A DNA stretch of 10,635 nt, taken from assembly GCA_024811115.1 (NCBI GenBank), contig JAKOGH010000298.1, positions 1-10,635 on the forward strand, written 5' to 3'. The notes beneath the pieces are model-generated. The model had not been told where the DNA came from. It ran no database searches and saw only the letters and a program-made list of their open reading frames with translations. Shown in pieces: positions 7,830 through 10,635 of the stretch; positions within the stretch are counted from its first letter, which is position 1; each line of letters starts with the position of its first letter. The translations under genes and the position numbers were made by a program. The stretch comes from Terana coerulea (lineage: Eukaryota > Basidiomycota > Agaricomycetes > Polyporales > Phanerochaetaceae).

Positions 7830-8192
7830 ATGAACTATGTACTTGTAGTCAGTCTTACGCGTATAAACAAGTGTATCGTGCTCACTGAGCTTGTTCCTTC
7901 CGTGACCAGAGACAACTGGCATAATCGCGAAGATGGTTCAGTTCCTGCCTCAGTTGCGGATACTCGGAAGGCTGAAATGCTGTATAGTGCAACTGAGCAC
8001 CGGTATGGGAGAAGCAGAGCTACCGCCGCTACGTACCTGCCATCTGTGAGCCATTGCAACCGCCACCTGAAGGAACAAGAGGATCGTAAGGTCAAGACGT
8101 CGGGATTAAGAGCTGTGGGGGAGGGACGGTTGAGGAGATGTGAAGAATCAACCACTGGTCGGGTGTCGTCTTCCGCACAACCAAAGCTCTAA
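7830..8192 (+). CDS. Open frame of 120 codons, no family recognised
   Basis: ATG 7830 to TAA 8190-8192. The product is polar and basic, with a first 25 residues that are moderately hydrophobic (MNYVLVVSLTRINK) and a basic second half (KEQEDRKVKTSGLR). No domain, repeat or splice site places it in a family, and a minus-strand frame of 106 codons overlaps it. At about 50% GC a frame of this length can arise by chance, so it is listed only as a candidate. Confidence 0.15.
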   Translation: MNYVLVVSLTRINKCIVLTELVPSVTRDNWHNREDGSVPASVADTRKAEMLYSATEHRYGRSRATAATYLPSVSHCNRHLKEQEDRKVKTSGLRAVGEGRLRRCEESTTGRVSSSAQPKL

Positions 8193-8560
8193 CGCTCAAA
8201 GGTCATGCTGATCAGGACGTACAAAAGGTGACGCGACGAGCCCCTGTCTGTAGCCACGTCGAGCGAAGGTCGAGGGGCAATCAGGCACGGCTCACAACGA
8301 ACCAGGACGTCCGGCAAGCCGCAACCATGTGGATCCAGCGGACGTCCGTGTACACGATGCCAAGGCCAACCGAGTCCGATATTCATATTCGCGATGAGGT
8401 TTCAGACTACTAGTCAGGATCTGTGTCCGGGCGTACGGCTTTCCGGGCTGATAACCAATCAAACGCTGAGAACTGCTCGTCATTCAATTGACTCTGTCCG
8501 TACCGAGCTGTCCACCTAGGGGTCCACGATCAGACGTGCGAGCAGGGGCAAGCAAAACCT
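8193..8560. other. No supported gene
   Basis: Short open frames on both strands overlap (8228-8413 plus, 8189-8386 and 8292-8483 minus). None has a recognisable domain. Confidence 0.4.
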
Positions 8561-8638
8561 GAGATTGATTTTAGCATTGCGCAGGTCATGGGGCGAGAGG
8601 GGTGAGATTGATTTTGACTTTGCGCGGGTCATGGGGCC
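8561..8638. repeat. Imperfect 43-bp-period direct repeat
   Basis: GAGATTGATTTT followed by TTGCGC, GGTCATGGGGC begins at 8561 and again at 8604. The two 34-bp cores differ at only four positions. A third, more decayed copy may start at about 8643 (ATTGATTTAGGGG). The flanks share AGCAGGGGCA-like and ACAGGGGCA-like words (about 8541 and 8687). The arrangement could be the edge of a transposon or a small subtelomeric-like repeat; no terminal inverted repeat is evident. Confidence 0.75.
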
Positions 8639-8689
8639 AAAACATTGATTTAGGGGTTGATAGCGTTGTACGGGGATGCGGAGAAGACA

Positions 8690-9522
8690 GGGGCAGCGCG
8701 GATGCGGATACACATGTACACGTTCCGTGATATTTCGCGAGTTTCTGGAGACCTGAATCAGCGATAAAATATCAGTAGTGGGGACCATACTCACCATGTG
8801 TGATCATGGGTCCGAAATAACGACCGTTTCGGCAAAGCGTCCGTCTCGCAGCTTGAAAGGATTCTGTGAGACTTATGTGGAACTAATTACGACAACCCGC
8901 AGCAGAGCGAGCATCGGTCGTGCGCCGGTGCCAATTCTTCCTCATGAAGGATACGCAAGGGCACAAGACCGCGCTCCAATCATGACAAGAGCCGTGGCCC
9001 TGAAGAAATGGAAGAATAGATCAGAACCATCTTGTCGAGGTAGGCGGACCAAGCCAAAGAGATCCAGGAAGTTGCTCACAGTCTGCGACCTGGGTTGCGT
9101 ATGAAATGAAATGATCCGACCTCTTGGGTCTCCTGCAGCTAGGAGCATGTCATGGGATACCAACGGCCTTCCGTTGCGAGCCACGCCGTGAATCTTGGTG
9201 TTGTCATTACGATACTGAGTATCCTTGCGAGCGGAATGCCGTGCGTAGAATTCCGGCCTGAGATGCCCGCGCGATAACACCTCCGTGGACATTGCTCGAC
9301 GACAATTCTGTGGGTTTGTCGTATCTTCGCTTAGCAGCGGCCTCATATCCCTGATCGCCTCGCTCTCCATGCATCACCCAAATCTCCACACCAACATGAA
9401 CAACAGCCACAGCTGAGCACGTTCTTGGCACCGTAATATCGCAGAACTTGAGTTGCTAGCCACTTGTTGTGATCGGGAGCCGATTGCGCCTAATTATCAG
9501 GGACATCCCGTGAGCGTCCTGC
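8690..9522 (-). other. Region with one 142-codon minus-strand frame, function unknown
   Basis: The minus strand is open from an ATG at 9370 to a stop at 8942. The product has polar and basic parts (ARHSARKDTQYRNDN) and a hydrophobic end (FFHFFRATALVMIGARS). A second minus frame (9431-9207) overlaps its start and contains GERGDQGYEAAAKRRYDKP, which is also protein-like, so a frame break or intron could join them. On the plus strand a 108-codon frame (8778-9104) overlaps. I recognise none of them. At most one is real. Confidence 0.2.
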
Positions 9523-9879
9523 TTAGCTTTTACAAAGACGGCAGTACGTCAAGGGTGCCCGCCGGTCATGAGGAGCGAAGAGCGGCCCTGCCGTGTTTGG
9601 AGCAGGCAGACGAGAGCAAAAAGACGTGAGAGCGAGATTGTCTCCGGTGCAGCTCAGGTATTCGAACGTGTGCGAGGAGACGGTGAAGGTTGGGGACAAG
9701 AGCAGCGGCGGCGAGTCGAGGGGCGGGCCGAACCGCTTGAACTTGCCGCCCAAAGCGGCGAAAAACAGATAAGATAATCCAGGAATATGTAGACGCCCAC
9801 AAGCCCCTTGATTTTTGAGTCGGCTCTGGACCTCTGGCCAGCTCTCGCCCCGACCTCCACTCAGTCCTCGTCGAGACAA
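9523..9879 (-). CDS. Candidate exon divergent from the alcohol dehydrogenase gene
   Basis: A 118-codon minus-strand frame. From about 9745 down to 9620 the codons end almost always in G or C, and the strand is pyrimidine-rich. This is the signature of well-expressed fungal coding sequence and unlike the flanks. The peptide there includes GGKFKRFGPPLDSPPLLL and FTVSSHTFEYLSCTGDN. I do not recognise it. The segment left of about 9620 loses the bias, so an exon may end near there. If real it is transcribed away from the alcohol dehydrogenase, sharing the 9880-10184 promoter region. It could also be GC-rich promoter DNA that happens to be open. Confidence 0.3.
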   Translation of the reverse strand: MSRRGLSGGRGESWPEVQSRLKNQGACGRLHIPGLSYLFFAALGGKFKRFGPPLDSPPLLLSPTFTVSSHTFEYLSCTGDNLALTSFCSRLPAPNTAGPLFAPHDRRAPLTYCRLCKS

Positions 9880-10120
9880 TTCGATATTCGCCCGAAATGT
9901 CTGTGCTCGTGGTCAGGAGGCCAAGGCGGTGCTCGACATAGATAATTCTGGACTTTGACGGTCGGCCTGGCCTGGAAGGGAGGTGGAATCAGGTGGTACT
10001 GCCTGAGCGAGGCTGCTCCAGAAGTGGATGCCGAATCCTTCAATCCTTTCTTCCGACAACGGCGAACTTGGTTCGGAACCCTCGACGCCGTAAGCCTCCG
10101 CCCACTGGCTCCAACAACAG
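9880..10120. promoter_or_regulatory. Upstream region of the alcohol dehydrogenase gene
   Basis: No gene is supported. The open frame that reaches upstream from the alcohol dehydrogenase to 9993 is non-conserved leader. GGTTC and GAACC face each other across one base at 10069-10079, and CCGCCCACTGGCTCC lies 10-25 bp before the TATA box. Confidence 0.4.
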
Positions 10121-10128
10121 TATAAATA
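10121..10128 (+). promoter_or_regulatory. TATA box
   Basis: TATAAATA lies 57 bp before the ATG at 10185, followed by a CA/CT-rich leader. The spacing and the leader match a highly expressed fungal metabolic gene. Confidence 0.8.
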
Positions 10129-10184
10129 CCCGGCGGCCATCGCTGAGACAGCCCAACTCACTCAGTTCTATCACATCCCCTGCA

Positions 10185-10635
10185 ATGTCCACCACCACCT
10201 ACACCATCCCCAAGACCCAAAAGGCTGCCGTCGTCGGCACCGCTGGAGCCTCTGTCGAGCTCAAGGAGGACGTCCCCGTCCCCCGCCCCGAGGATCTCAA
10301 GCCCGGCGAATGTCTCGTTCAGCTCGATGTCACCGGCGTGTGCCACACCGATCTGCACGCTGCGAAGGGCGACTGGCCCATCGCAGCCAAGACCCCCTCA
10401 TTGGAGGACACGAGGTACGCAGGCATTCCCACCCTATCGCACTGTCATTTACTTACCACTCAATTCACAGGGCGTTGGTATCGTTGTTGCCATCGGAGAG
10501 CACACCGAGAACTCTCCCGTTAAGCTCGGTGAGCGTGTCGGCATCAAGTGGCTCGCGGACTCCTGCTTGGACTGCGAGTCGTGCAGAAAGGGTCTCGAAC
10601 AAGGTGTGTAACATCAGTTGAACGATAGAAAACAA
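10185..10635 (+). CDS. Zinc-dependent alcohol dehydrogenase, N-terminal part (3' truncated by window)
   Basis: It interconverts primary alcohols and aldehydes with NAD in the cytosol and belongs to the zinc medium-chain dehydrogenases, close to yeast ADH1. Exon 1 (10185-10414) begins MSTTTYTIPKTQKAAVV and contains GVCHTDLHAAKGDWP; its Cys-53 is a catalytic zinc ligand. Exon 2 (10471-10603) reads GVGIVVAIGEHT and then CLDCESCRKGLEQ, giving three of the four structural zinc cysteines (109, 112, 115). A third exon must follow the donor GTGTGT at 10604. The 56-nt intron 10415-10470 has donor GTACGC, branch CTTAC and acceptor CACAG. The C run at 10393-10397 has five bases, but the conserved K-T-P-L-I-G-G-H-E needs six. 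As written, the frame shifts inside exon 1 and the zinc-site GGHE is lost. With one more C the exon is exactly 77 codons. The start at 10185, not the upstream in-frame ATG at 9993, fits the family and the TATA box. Confidence 0.95.
10415..10470 (+). other. Intron 1 of the alcohol dehydrogenase gene
   Basis: 56 nt, phase 0, donor GTACGC, branch CTTAC (10452-10456), acceptor CACAG. It joins GGHE to GVGIVVAIG, the invariant order in this family. Confidence 0.95.
10604..10635 (+). other. Start of intron 2 of the alcohol dehydrogenase gene
   Basis: Donor GTGTGT at 10604 after EQ-G, phase 1. The frame hits a stop (TAA at 10609-10611) just beyond, so splicing is needed. The fourth structural zinc cysteine should be the second residue of the next exon. 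Confidence 0.75.

Noticed and set aside
8199..8240. A WD40-like TLKGHAD peptide
   Set aside because: A single seven-residue resemblance without the GH...WD spacing or neighbouring repeats; likely chance.
9993..10184. Upstream in-frame extension of the alcohol dehydrogenase from ATG 9993
   Set aside because: The TATA box at 10121 lies inside it, the sequence is non-conserved, and family members start at the MSTTTYTIPKTQ position.
1..10635. tRNA, rRNA or CRISPR features
   Set aside because: No A/B-box pair with a cloverleaf, no rRNA core sequence and no regularly spaced repeats were seen on either strand by eye.

Overview
The window looks like nuclear DNA of a basidiomycete fungus, probably an Agaricomycete. 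The reasons are short introns (about 50-70 nt) with GTNNGN donors, CTNAY-type branch sites and pyrimidine-led starts, a well-recognised fungal zinc alcohol dehydrogenase at the right edge, and a multi-exon minus-strand gene whose spliced product matches the basidiomycete DUF6533 seven-helix membrane family. No bacterial operon logic, CRISPR array, rRNA or tRNA was found.

Layout. 1-486 (+): 3' part or whole of a small broken gene, perhaps with a LisH-like segment. 1194-1969 (+) and 2472-3572 (+): two neighbouring genes of unknown function whose proteins share a V-Q-F-x-P-G ... E-T-x-S-x-D-x-Y-D-R motif. The first carries a one-base frame break. The second has three exons and an in-frame TGA near its start. 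3922-4306 (+): an unidentified coding remnant in two frames. 6127-4626 (-): the DUF6533 gene, in about ten exons, invisible as a single ORF. 6833-7395 (+): a weak, decayed stretch that may be a Copia-type integrase relic. 8561-8638: an imperfect tandem repeat. 8900-9880: open frames without recognisable products. 10121-10635 (+): TATA box and first two exons of an alcohol dehydrogenase that runs off the window.

The genes do not form an obvious pathway. The most consistent oddity is that several frame breaks (near 188, 374, 1616 and 10393) can each be explained by one base missing from a G or C run. That pattern fits homopolymer sequencing or assembly errors as well as real decay, so 'pseudogene' calls here are provisional. 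No previously undescribed defence or mobile system could be supported. The best discoveries are the intron-shattered DUF6533 gene and the two motif-sharing neighbours.
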